Source: Fuerstiella sp. (GTDB lineage Bacteria; Planctomycetota; Planctomycetia; Planctomycetales; Planctomycetaceae). From it: a stretch of DNA of 51,850 nt. The position numbers were made by a program, and so were the translations under genes. The stretch lies in NCBI GenBank assembly GCA_029245955.1, contig JAQWOH010000057.1:1-51850 (forward strand), in the 5' to 3' direction. The notes below the pieces were generated by a model. The model was not told where the DNA came from, did no database searches, and saw nothing but the letters and a program-made list of their open reading frames with translations. Below, in pieces: positions 27,011 to 35,436 of this stretch (position 1 is its first letter; the number at the start of each line of letters is the position of its first letter).

Positions 27011-28624
27011 ATGTACGATTGCATCATTATTGGTGCTGGGCACAACGGCCTCATATGCGCGAACTATCTGGCCATGAAGGGCTGGAGAGTCCTGGTCCTC
27101 GAAAAACGGCATCTGGTTGGCGGGTGCACAGTGACTGAGGAGATTGGTCCCGGGTACAAAGCCTCCATCTGCTCTTACGTTGTCAGTCTGTTGCTGCCTG
27201 AGATCGTTGAAGAACTGGAATTGAAGAGGCATGGGTACAGGGCTCTGCCCAGAAACCCTTCCGCGTTCACGCCGTTTGAAGATGGCCGTTATCTGTTTCT
27301 GGGACCGGACCAGAAGGCGAATTACGAACAGATCAGCAAGTTCTCTGAAAAGGATGCTAAAGCCTATGGCGAGTACGAAGCATTTCTGGAACGTGTCGCC
27401 GAACAGATTGAGCCCATTCTTAACATGAGGGCTCCCAACCTCTTCCCGCTGCCTTCTTCATGGAGGAAGCTTTCGCTGGTCAAACGCCTGAGCGACCTGA
27501 GAATTGCATGGCGACTGCAAAAGGCTATGAAGAATCTGGGAGAGGATCTGCCCGAAGCGCTGGAACTGATAACCGGTAACGCGAAAACCATTCTGGACCG
27601 TTGGTTTGAATCGGACGAACTGAAAGGCACGATTGCCACCGACGCGATCATCGGCAGTTTTGGTCCTTATTCCGCTCCGGGAAGTTCCTATGTGCTGCTG
27701 CACCATGTCATGGGGTCTGCCGGAGGTGCGCGCGGTGTGTGGGCGTATGTCGAAGGGGGCATGGGGGCCCTGGCCGATGCAATCGCGTCTTCGGCCAAAG
27801 AAAAGGGTGTTGATATTCGCGTTAATGCAGCGATCGAAGAAATTCTGGTGACTGGTGGCCAGGTCACAGGAGTTCGGCTCGAAGGCGGTGAGGTGATCAA
27901 AGCACGCAGAGTTGCCTCCAGTGTCGACATGAATCACACCTTTGGGAAGATGCTTGCCCCGGTTCATGTTCCGGCGGCCTTCCAGAAGGCCGTGAAAAGA
28001 ATCGACTACTCCAGCGCTACGCTCAAGATCAATCTGGCGGTGAGCGAACTGCCGAACTTCACGTGTCTGCCTGGAAACACGGAAGTCGGCCCGCAGCATC
28101 GTGGCACGGTCCACATTGGTGCCATGCCTGAATACATCGAGCGGGCCTACGACGACGCCAAGTATGGGTACCCTTCAAAGCGACCAATTGTGGAAATGAC
28201 GATCCCGACATCTGTCGACACGACTCTAGCGCCCGAAGGACATCATATTCTTTCGCTGTTTGTTCAATACGCGCCCTACGAGCTGGCCGAGGGCACATGG
28301 GACGATATCAAGGATGAGTTTGCTGATGGCTGTATCGCCGAGATCGCGCGCTACGCACCCAATGTTCCCGATTCAATTCTACATCGCCAGATTGTCACCC
28401 CTGTCGACATGGAGGAGACCTTCTCTCTTACCGGCGGCAACATCATGCAGGGATGTATCGGCCTGAACCAACTGGGGCCGATGCGGCCGGTGCCTGGCTG
28501 GAGCGACCATCGGACTCCGATTAAAGGTTTATATATCTGCGGCGCCGCGTCTCATCCGGGTGGAGGAGTCATGGGAGCCTGTGGTAAGAATGCGGCGGGC
28601 GAGATATTGAAGGACGGAAAATAG
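27011..28624 (+). CDS. Phytoene-desaturase-like FAD oxidoreductase (PYROXD2-like)
   Basis: A 537-residue FAD protein of the amine-oxidase/phytoene desaturase group. The FAD-binding motif IIGAGHNGLICANYLA starts at residue 6 and is followed by VLVLEKRHLVGG. The C-terminal FAD motif is GLYICGAASHPGGGVMGACG. The closest well-known type I can name is the PYROXD2-like branch rather than a true carotenoid CrtI, and no carotenoid genes lie nearby. No signal peptide is present, so it is probably cytoplasmic. ATG 27011 is chosen because it sits directly before the Rossmann motif, with AGG 9 nt upstream. The substrate is unknown. Confidence 0.87.
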   Translation: MYDCIIIGAGHNGLICANYLAMKGWRVLVLEKRHLVGGCTVTEEIGPGYKASICSYVVSLLLPEIVEELELKRHGYRALPRNPSAFTPFEDGRYLFLGPDQKANYEQISKFSEKDAKAYGEYEAFLERVAEQIEPILNMRAPNLFPLPSSWRKLSLVKRLSDLRIAWRLQKAMKNLGEDLPEALELITGNAKTILDRWFESDELKGTIATDAIIGSFGPYSAPGSSYVLLHHVMGSAGGARGVWAYVEGGMGALADAIASSAKEKGVDIRVNAAIEEILVTGGQVTGVRLEGGEVIKARRVASSVDMNHTFGKMLAPVHVPAAFQKAVKRIDYSSATLKINLAVSELPNFTCLPGNTEVGPQHRGTVHIGAMPEYIERAYDDAKYGYPSKRPIVEMTIPTSVDTTLAPEGHHILSLFVQYAPYELAEGTWDDIKDEFADGCIAEIARYAPNVPDSILHRQIVTPVDMEETFSLTGGNIMQGCIGLNQLGPMRPVPGWSDHRTPIKGLYICGAASHPGGGVMGACGKNAAGEILKDGK

Positions 28625-28720
28625 AACCGTGTTGGCCCGTCAGATGATTGATGTCGTGCAGCCCGCGGGCCTTCGGTTAGTATGCCGCTGTCGACGGAAA
28701 CTTCATTCCGGAAGCTGGAT

Positions 28721-28746
28721 ATGTTCCTGACCGAGGTCAGGAACAT
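28721..28746. repeat. Perfect 26-bp inverted repeat (12-bp arms, 2-nt centre)
   Basis: ATGTTCCTGACC, centre GA, then GGTCAGGAACAT. There is no T-tract on either side. The near-zero spacer suits a protein-binding operator for a dimeric regulator better than a transcription terminator. It lies 346 nt before the next gene, so its target is unclear. Confidence 0.7.
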
Positions 28747-29019
28747 TGTCGAGGACGGTGATTGTCCCTTGATCCTTGCGATAATGCCCGGGGGTATTGT
28801 ATCGATTTCGCCATTAAGGTTTTGTTCTGAGCCTCCTAGTTCGTCGGGCTGGATGATTGCAGCTCGCAGTTGCCAGGAGCTTGCTTGCCTGACCTCATGA
28901 GCCCTTGGCAAACAGGGCAGAATGGCGAGGGAGACGGGCGGCGTTTGCGGGTGGCAGCTTATGCTTCCCCAATTACCTGTTTTTGCAACAGGCTGGCATT
29001 CCGCTACTGATTTCGTACT

Positions 29020-29060
29020 CTGGACAGTTGGTTTTGTTTTTTTACGGCCCAATTGTCCAG
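29020..29060 (+). promoter_or_regulatory. Stem-loop in the leader of the membrane-protein operon
   Basis: A 12-bp stem, CTGGACAGTTGG against CCAATTGTCCAG, with one G-U wobble and a 17-nt T-rich loop. It ends 31 nt before ATG 29092 and is followed by TTTT, then the ribosome site of the next gene. It may be a leader RNA structure or an operator. Confidence 0.5.
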
Positions 29061-29091
29061 TTTTCGAGGTCCCAACCAGTGAGGGAATGAA

Positions 29092-29820
29092 ATGTCCGAA
29101 GCAAATGCAGTGTCTCCTTTGGCAGATCGTATTGAGGCGATCGAATCGGAAGTGCGAGAGGTACAGTCCGCGATCAATGCCTCGCGGAAGTCCCGTCGCA
29201 TCATCATGTTGTTTTTTCTGCTGTTCGTTCTGGCCATCGGCCTGGCGTTCTATCAGTTGGTGAATCGATTGCAGTCAGAGTCGTTTCAAACCGATTTGGC
29301 GACGTTGGCCCAGACACATCTGGACGAACACACAGACATCTACACGAATGAAGTTCAGCTTCTTGTCGACACGACGTCGCCCGTCCTGGTGGAAGCCCTG
29401 CGCAGCAGATTCGAGGAAGACAAGCCTCGTTACACGTCGACCCTGGACGAACACCGCGACATTCTGGTGGAGAATGTACGGCCGAAGCTTGAGGGGCTGG
29501 TACAGGAGCGGTACGGCGAGATTTTGGTTTCCTTTGAGGGCGTGATTGCGGAAGAGTTTCCGGATGCCGCCGATCCTGCTGTGCAGGCAAGAATCCAGGA
29601 CAATCTGGAAAGCGGCATGTCAAAGCTGGTTCAGAAGTATTACGTCGACAGTATTCAGACCCGACTGGAAGGGATCATGGCGACCTGGGACACCTTCCCA
29701 CCGGCCGATCCTCCAGGTGAAGGAATGGAGAGTTTGTCTGAGCAATTGATTGGAGCACTTTTGGAGATGCTGAGCCAGCGCATTGCTGAAAAAGAAGAAT
29801 TTGATCCGTCGCTGTTGTGA
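29092..29820 (+). CDS. Single-pass membrane protein with extracytoplasmic coiled-coil (first of two)
   Basis: A 242-residue protein that I do not recognise. A short cytoplasmic helix (about 8-32, EAIESEVREVQSAINASRK) leads into one membrane segment (37-55) and then about 185 residues of helical, acidic, heptad-rich sequence that probably lie outside the inner membrane (for example RPKLEGLVQERYGEILVSFE). The start is good: GAGGGA lies 5 nt before ATG 29092. The next gene, 58 nt on, has the same architecture. A structural or scaffold role in the envelope is likely from the shape alone. Confidence 0.75.
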   Translation: MSEANAVSPLADRIEAIESEVREVQSAINASRKSRRIIMLFFLLFVLAIGLAFYQLVNRLQSESFQTDLATLAQTHLDEHTDIYTNEVQLLVDTTSPVLVEALRSRFEEDKPRYTSTLDEHRDILVENVRPKLEGLVQERYGEILVSFEGVIAEEFPDAADPAVQARIQDNLESGMSKLVQKYYVDSIQTRLEGIMATWDTFPPADPPGEGMESLSEQLIGALLEMLSQRIAEKEEFDPSLL

Positions 29821-29878
29821 TGACTCACGCTGCATCATCCCCTTTCAATCATTCCGACATTCACCGGAGACAATAATA

Positions 29879-31159
29879 ATGACAACATCAGAAACATCGG
29901 GTGCAGTTGAATCGGAGGCTACCCGGCTGGCCTCAGTTGAAAAAGAACTGAATACTCTTGAGCGTCGTTTAAAACGCGAGGCACGGATGTCGACATTTGT
30001 AACTGTCGTCGTGCTGGCGTTACTGTCCTTCTACTTTGCATACGGATACCGCGAGTTCTCAAAAATTATTCAGCCGAAGGAAATTGTCAGCCTTGGAGCC
30101 GCTCTGGTTGATGAGAACGTCTCCGTCGTGCGAGAGGCCATTCAGGATGAAGTCACTCAGTCGGCGCCGGTCTGGGCCGAGCAATTGAGTAACCAGGCGA
30201 TTGAGTCGGTGCCGTTGGTTCGGGAAGAACTTGAGGAGTTCGCAGTCGCCCAGGCCAAATCTTCAATCGAGGAATACGTCAGCATTTCAGAGGACGAATT
30301 TCGTCGGGTGCTGGAGGAGAATCACGATCAGTTTCAAAACCTGGTGAATGAACTTTCCGGTGAGGATGAAGCGACAGACGAAGTGGTCGCTGCGCTGGAG
30401 GAAGTGCTGAACAAAGAACTGGGAGGCGACATGCAGGTTGCTGCGGCCGACATCCTGGAAACTCTTGAGCTGGCTCATGAGAAACTTGTTCGCCTGGGTG
30501 TCGGCGAGGATCTTTCAGGCGATGAGCGAAAAGAGCGACAGGTGATGATGTTGTTTCGTCGATTCCAGATGGACGAGGGGAGTCAGATAACGCTCGGCGG
30601 CGATTCCTCAGCGTTGTCGATTTTTACAACACCACTGACAGACTTAGGCCTGTCCGGTGCGGATGATGACACCACTGTCGCTCCGGTTGCCAGAAAGACG
30701 GAGCCGTCACGGGTAGCGTTGGCTCCAGCGCAGCCGAAACCCGTTTCTGAGCCGCATACGGCTCCAGATGCTGCTGCTGAAGCAGCGGCGCAGAAAAACG
30801 TCGCCTTACAGGTCGAGGCTGTGAAAGCCGCTCATTCAGCAACCGAGCAGGCCAGAATTGCCACGAAAGAAGCCCGTGACGCCATCGCGGAAGCCCGAAA
30901 GGCGCGTGATGAATTGCGTGCCGCCGAAAAGGATGCGCGGGCCGCTATTCAGGAATTGGTTCAGTTGCAGAAGAAGGGGGAAAGCAAGCCCGAGGTTGTC
31001 AAACCGGAAGTCATTAAGCCGGCCGATGAAACGCCGGCTGATGAAACGCCGGCTGACAAGGATTCTTCCGCAACCGAAGATGATGACGCTGAAACGCCAA
31101 AGAATGATCCTGAGGTCTCTGAGAAGGCGGAAGGTTCTTCGTCTGATGAGTCTTCCTGA
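29879..31159 (+). CDS. Single-pass membrane protein with long coiled-coil and acidic tail (second of two)
   Basis: A 426-residue protein with the same plan as its neighbour: a cytoplasmic helix (about 10-35), a membrane segment (about 39-56), a helical outer region to about 225, an Ala/Pro/Thr linker, an Ala-rich coiled-coil (about 295-365, EARDAIAEARKARDELRAAE) and a Pro/Glu/Lys/Asp tail. The tail contains a short PADET repeat. ATG 29879 is chosen for CGGAGA about 9 nt upstream. The two genes probably arose by duplication or act as partners. No enzyme motif is visible. Confidence 0.75.
   Translation: MTTSETSGAVESEATRLASVEKELNTLERRLKREARMSTFVTVVVLALLSFYFAYGYREFSKIIQPKEIVSLGAALVDENVSVVREAIQDEVTQSAPVWAEQLSNQAIESVPLVREELEEFAVAQAKSSIEEYVSISEDEFRRVLEENHDQFQNLVNELSGEDEATDEVVAALEEVLNKELGGDMQVAAADILETLELAHEKLVRLGVGEDLSGDERKERQVMMLFRRFQMDEGSQITLGGDSSALSIFTTPLTDLGLSGADDDTTVAPVARKTEPSRVALAPAQPKPVSEPHTAPDAAAEAAAQKNVALQVEAVKAAHSATEQARIATKEARDAIAEARKARDELRAAEKDARAAIQELVQLQKKGESKPEVVKPEVIKPADETPADETPADKDSSATEDDDAETPKNDPEVSEKAEGSSSDESS
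31018..31062 (+). repeat. 15-bp tandem repeat encoding PADET
   Basis: Two near-identical 15-bp units (31018-31032 and 31033-31047) and a partial third, inside the tail of the membrane protein gene. The frame is kept, so the tail probably varies in length by slippage without loss of the protein. Confidence 0.7.
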
Positions 31160-31181
31160 CGCTCGTTGGGGGGCTGAGCAG

Positions 31182-33923
31182 ATGCCGATACCCTTGCTGG
31201 GGCCAGTCTCAAAGTCTAAATGTCGGCGACCTCAGCGACATAGTTCGGTGAGGTTGCTGCTGGCACTTTTTGCCTGCTGCGGTGTGACAGCGTTCGGGAC
31301 AGAGGAGGTGTCGACCGACCTGCTGATTGTGGGAGGAACGGAATCCGGCTGGGCGGCCACTGTGCAGGCAGCGCGTCTGGGCGTCCGATCGATCACGCTC
31401 GTTCACGATGGCGACTGGCTGGGTGGTCAGTTCACTGAACAGGCGCTGGCGTGCGTCGATGAGAACAAGGGCGTTGGCAAGGTTGGCTGGGGTGTTGACT
31501 GGCATCCGATGAAGCGTTCGTTTCATCGCAGCGGATTGTTTAAAGAGCTGATGGATCGCATCGAAGCGTTCAACACGCAGAAGTACGGTGCGCCTATGCC
31601 GGGCAGGCCCTATCACGGTCCGTCGACATTCCGGCCTGCTGAGGCAGAGGCGATTTTCCGTCGTATACTGCAACCGTATCTCGATTCAGGGCAGGTCCGT
31701 CTGATCACAAGTCGATACCCCGTTGCTGCGGAGGTCGATCGCTCATCGACACAACACCGGCTCACAGGTGTACATTTTGCGACGTTGAACAGCCAACGCA
31801 CGGTTCTGCATGTCAGGGCGAAGATGACCATTGATGCGTCTGACTGGGGCGAGGTGATTCAGGTGGCCGGGGCAGGGTATGAGTGCGGGCCGGATACTCA
31901 GTCGCAGTATCGCGAACCAAGTGCTCCAACCGATTTCAGCAATAATCCGCCCAACGAAATGAATCCTCTGACATGGGCCATGATTGTCGAAGAAGCGGAG
32001 CATGAGGTACCGATCGAACGCCCTGTACGTTACGACGATCGGAACTTTGTCAGGACGTCGCATCTCAGCCATGCGGCCATGAAAGGGCTGCCGTGGGATC
32101 GTCCAGTGAAGCTGGGCAGTATTGCTCACTGGCCGGATTCGGGAAGACAGTCACCACGACAACTTAGCATCTACACGGTGCGGCGAATTGTGGACGGAGC
32201 CACCAGCCGGAATCATCGCACCAGCATTCTGCTGAACTACATGCTGGGGCAGGACTACCCGCTGGAACGTCTGCCCCGGCACGTAACTGACGCACTCGAG
32301 GCCGATGAACCAGGGGCATCGAGAAAGAACATTGTCCGCATGAGTCGAACTCAGCGGCAGATCATCTTCGATGATGCCAAACGTCATTCGCTGAGTCTGC
32401 TGTACCATCTGCAGAACTTCGTCCATAACCGAGCCTCGGACACAGGGAACAGCTTTCGGTATTTTCGGCTCAGCAACGAGTTTGGCACGGCCGATCATCT
32501 GCCGCCCAAGCCCTATATCCGCGAATCACTGCGGCTGAAGGCGATGTATATGATGCGTGAGCAGGACGGCCGCAACGCAGATGGTTTCACAAAAGATCTG
32601 GCCCGAGAACGATTTGCTCGAGTCCTTTATTCCGACGGCATCTTCTGCTGGCAGTTTCATTATGATTTCCATCGAACAGGGCGAGCCTATCTGAAGAATT
32701 CGGGTGATGGACAGTCGTGGGGCAACGCCGGTCCGTGGATTGACTTCGAAAAGCCCGCCCGCAATACACGTTACGTCAGTGACCGCTGTTTGTTTCCCAT
32801 GCGAAGTCTGATTCCGGAGGCGATGGATGGTCTGTTGGGGGCTCAGAAAAACGTTGGCTACAGCAGTATCGTGTGTGCCGCCGTTCGTCTGCACGATCAG
32901 TGCATTGCCATTGGTCAGGCGTCCGGAGCGACTGCAGCGGTCGCACTACGGCGTGACGTTTCCGCTCGTTCATTGCCGTATGACCGTTCATTGGTGGAAG
33001 AAGTTCGTCACGCGCTCTGCGGCGAAGTTCCTGCCCACGAGCCGTTGTTGATCTGGCCTTACCGCGACCTGCCAACGGCTCATGCTGCGTTTGTGGCGAT
33101 CAACCGTCTGGCGGCGCTGCGGATTATCCCTCTGGAGATTCGGCGTGTGGATTTTTGTCCGGAGGAACATGCGACGAAGGAGTGGCAGCACAGTTTGCTG
33201 AAGAATGCGACGCGTCAATTTGGCCTTTCAGATCTTCCGATGTCGTCTTCTGAACAGGTCTCTCGTGCAAATTTCTGTCGGTTGCTGTGGGACGTGGTGA
33301 GAGACCTGCCGTTGCGGCCGTGGTCGCGACTCAGTGATCGCGACGCTGATAATGATGGCGTTATTGACGGTGAAGACCCGCTGCCATTTTCAGCAGGAAG
33401 TGTCATGGAATGGGCAATTGAGCCACCTTCGCCGGACCGTAATGGGCTGCCGGACGTCGAGCGTACAGTGGCGTCTGATTCGATACGAATCAATTTTACG
33501 TCCTCAGATTCGCCTTCGACTGATTCCTTTTCCAAAGACGTCGGCCAGACCTATGACAATGTGCGAAAATTCGGATGGCAGCGCGATATCAGCACGAGTC
33601 ACCGACGCAGAAAAGCACTACCGGAAAACATTCGTGATACCTTTGTGTTCACTCGCACTGAGGATGTCTGGGAGCACGCGGTTGCGAACGGAAGATGGCA
33701 TGTGATGGCATGTCTTGGCGATGCCGGCCATGATCAGCAGGGACAGCGTCTTGGCATCGAAGGTGTTCAGGTTGTCGACGATGAAGCTTCGGCGGCGGGG
33801 CAGTTTATTGAGGTTTCGACGACCGTCGAAGTCGCGGACGGTCGTCTGACGCTCACTCTGGGGCCACAGCAGCCAGGCTGCAACACCTGTCTGAATTGGG
33901 TGATCATTACGAAGTCCAATTAG
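31182..33923 (+). CDS. Secreted FAD-dependent oxidoreductase with C-terminal binding-type domain
   Basis: A protein of about 913 residues. A Sec signal lies at about 20-40 (VRLLLALFACCGVTAFG), followed by an FAD-binding Rossmann motif LLIVGGTESGWAAT at about 47-60 and DGDWLGGQFTEQALA, which mark the FAD_oxidored group common in planctomycetes. A calcium-loop segment (DRDADNDGVIDGEDPLPF) lies near 719-737. The last 145 residues form a beta-rich domain (YDNVRKFGWQRD, RWHVMACLGDAG) like those that bind sugars. The frame is open back to 30858 inside the previous gene. ATG 31182 is preferred because a G-run lies 8 nt upstream and the signal peptide is close; ATG 31146 is the alternative. Confidence 0.82.
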   Translation: MPIPLLGPVSKSKCRRPQRHSSVRLLLALFACCGVTAFGTEEVSTDLLIVGGTESGWAATVQAARLGVRSITLVHDGDWLGGQFTEQALACVDENKGVGKVGWGVDWHPMKRSFHRSGLFKELMDRIEAFNTQKYGAPMPGRPYHGPSTFRPAEAEAIFRRILQPYLDSGQVRLITSRYPVAAEVDRSSTQHRLTGVHFATLNSQRTVLHVRAKMTIDASDWGEVIQVAGAGYECGPDTQSQYREPSAPTDFSNNPPNEMNPLTWAMIVEEAEHEVPIERPVRYDDRNFVRTSHLSHAAMKGLPWDRPVKLGSIAHWPDSGRQSPRQLSIYTVRRIVDGATSRNHRTSILLNYMLGQDYPLERLPRHVTDALEADEPGASRKNIVRMSRTQRQIIFDDAKRHSLSLLYHLQNFVHNRASDTGNSFRYFRLSNEFGTADHLPPKPYIRESLRLKAMYMMREQDGRNADGFTKDLARERFARVLYSDGIFCWQFHYDFHRTGRAYLKNSGDGQSWGNAGPWIDFEKPARNTRYVSDRCLFPMRSLIPEAMDGLLGAQKNVGYSSIVCAAVRLHDQCIAIGQASGATAAVALRRDVSARSLPYDRSLVEEVRHALCGEVPAHEPLLIWPYRDLPTAHAAFVAINRLAALRIIPLEIRRVDFCPEEHATKEWQHSLLKNATRQFGLSDLPMSSSEQVSRANFCRLLWDVVRDLPLRPWSRLSDRDADNDGVIDGEDPLPFSAGSVMEWAIEPPSPDRNGLPDVERTVASDSIRINFTSSDSPSTDSFSKDVGQTYDNVRKFGWQRDISTSHRRRKALPENIRDTFVFTRTEDVWEHAVANGRWHVMACLGDAGHDQQGQRLGIEGVQVVDDEASAAGQFIEVSTTVEVADGRLTLTLGPQQPGCNTCLNWVIITKSN

Positions 33924-33974
33924 GCACGAAAGATGATTTCTTATGACGACATCTGCCGGATGCGGTATCGTGAC

Positions 33975-35384
33975 CTACGCCAGCAGTTCGTTCACCACTC
34001 GGCCGTGCACGTCTGTCAGGCGGAAATCGCGTCCCGCGTAGCGGTAGGTAAACGATTCGTGGTCGAATCCCAGCAGGTGCAGCATGGTGGCGTGAATGTC
34101 GTGTACATGGACAGGTTTCTCGACAGCTTTCCAGCCCGTCTCATCTGTCGCGCCGTGGACGTGTCCCCCCTTGATGCCTCCGCCTGCCAGCCAGACACTG
34201 AAGCCGTGATGATTGTGGTCTCGCCCCAGTTGTTTACCCGAATTCAGCAATGGTCGAGGCAATTCGACGGTCGGCGTGCGACCGAATTCCCCACCGCACA
34301 GCACCAGCGTCTGGTCCAGCAGTCCGCGTTGTTTCAGGTCTTTCAAGAGGGCTCCGATGGGTGGGTCAATGTTGGCCGACAGCTGGCTGTGAATCCCGAT
34401 ATCGTCGTGGTTATCCCACGGTTGGCCGCCGCTGTACCAAACCTGCACGAAGCGAACACCGCGTTCTACCAGTCGTCGAGCGGTCAGAATCGTTCGTGCC
34501 TGAACTGACTCGCCATACATTTTTTGAGTCTGCTTAGTCTCCTGGCTGACGTCAAAAGCTTCGGCCGCTTCCGTCTGCATGCGGTAGGCGAGTTCGAAGG
34601 ATTGAATGCGTGCCTCAAGATCCGGTGCAAATCCGCGGGAGTCTTTGTGACGTCGGTTCGCGTGCAGCAGGAAATCCAGTTGCCTGCGCTGTCGTGCCGT
34701 GGAGATCGTCGTGTTGCGGATATTCTCGATCAGTCTGTCGACTTCCTTAAACTGCGTGTCAACGTGTGCTCCCTGAAATACTCCCGGCAGGAAAGCGGAT
34801 CGCCAGTTTTCGACACCCTGCGTGGGTAATCCGTTGGGACAGAGCGCCACGAACCCGGGAAGATTCTGGTTCTCACTGCCCAGGCCGTAGGTCACCCATG
34901 ATCCCATGCTGGGCCGCGGTAATCTGGCATCGCCACAATTCCACAGCAGGAATGACGGTTCGTGGTTCGGCACATCGGCGTGCATGGATCGCACTACGCA
35001 GATGTCATCGATAGATTCGGCCGTGCGGCGAAACAGGTCGCTGACCTCGATACCGCTTTCTCCGTATCGCCGAAAGCGGAATGGTGACGGAAATGCGTTA
35101 CCGGTCGCTCGTTCGGTTGGTAGATTGGCGACCGGCAGCGTCCTGCCGTCGTACCGTTTCAGCAACGGCTTGGGGTCAAAAGTGTCCACGTGGGACGGCC
35201 CACCATTCAGAAAAATATGAATAATGGCTTTCGCCTTCGCCGGATGATGTGCCGATCGTGGGGACAACGGGGCATCGGCACTTCCTGATTGTACGTCAGC
35301 AATCAACGGAGCGAGGCCAATGGTTCCCATTCCCATTCCGCAGCGTGACAGCATTTCTCGACGGTTAAAGGGGGATTGTTTCAT
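33975..35384 (-). CDS. DUF1501 exported protein (copy 2)
   Basis: A 469-residue DUF1501 protein with a Tat-like start (NRREMLSRCGMGMGTIGLAP). Motifs are AIIHIFLNGGPSHVDTFDPK, GVRFVQVWYSGGQPWDNHDD, LVLCGGEFGRTP, DHNHHGFSVWLAGGGIKGG and HVHDIHATMLHLLGFDHE, followed by the conserved end YRYAGRDFRLTDVHG. It follows the DUF1553 gene at 35437 by 52 nt and is the last gene of a four-gene minus-strand set. It meets the FAD protein gene tail to tail with 51 nt between. Function is unknown. Confidence 0.9.
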   Translation of the reverse strand: MKQSPFNRREMLSRCGMGMGTIGLAPLIADVQSGSADAPLSPRSAHHPAKAKAIIHIFLNGGPSHVDTFDPKPLLKRYDGRTLPVANLPTERATGNAFPSPFRFRRYGESGIEVSDLFRRTAESIDDICVVRSMHADVPNHEPSFLLWNCGDARLPRPSMGSWVTYGLGSENQNLPGFVALCPNGLPTQGVENWRSAFLPGVFQGAHVDTQFKEVDRLIENIRNTTISTARQRRQLDFLLHANRRHKDSRGFAPDLEARIQSFELAYRMQTEAAEAFDVSQETKQTQKMYGESVQARTILTARRLVERGVRFVQVWYSGGQPWDNHDDIGIHSQLSANIDPPIGALLKDLKQRGLLDQTLVLCGGEFGRTPTVELPRPLLNSGKQLGRDHNHHGFSVWLAGGGIKGGHVHGATDETGWKAVEKPVHVHDIHATMLHLLGFDHESFTYRYAGRDFRLTDVHGRVVNELLA

Positions 35385-35436
35385 AGCTGATGATTCTGAC
35401 TGGCAGGCGCGACCTGATGCTTAGCGCTGAATACTA

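Larger units (their letters stand above)
28625..29091. other. Intergenic region with two dyads
   Basis: 467 nt between the flavoprotein gene and the pair of membrane protein genes. It contains a perfect 26-bp palindrome (28721-28746), a large interrupted dyad (29020-29060) and a 10-bp palindrome GCCCGCGGGC (28661-28670). No convincing protein-coding frame is seen. It probably carries the promoter of the downstream operon. Confidence 0.6.

Noticed and set aside
27458..28114. 218-codon open frame on the minus strand
   Set aside because: It is antisense to the flavoprotein gene, has no recognisable domain and no ribosome site.
28682..28900. Possible 72-codon gene in the gap after the flavoprotein gene
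   Set aside because: No ribosome site or family signal, and it runs through the perfect palindrome at 28721-28746.
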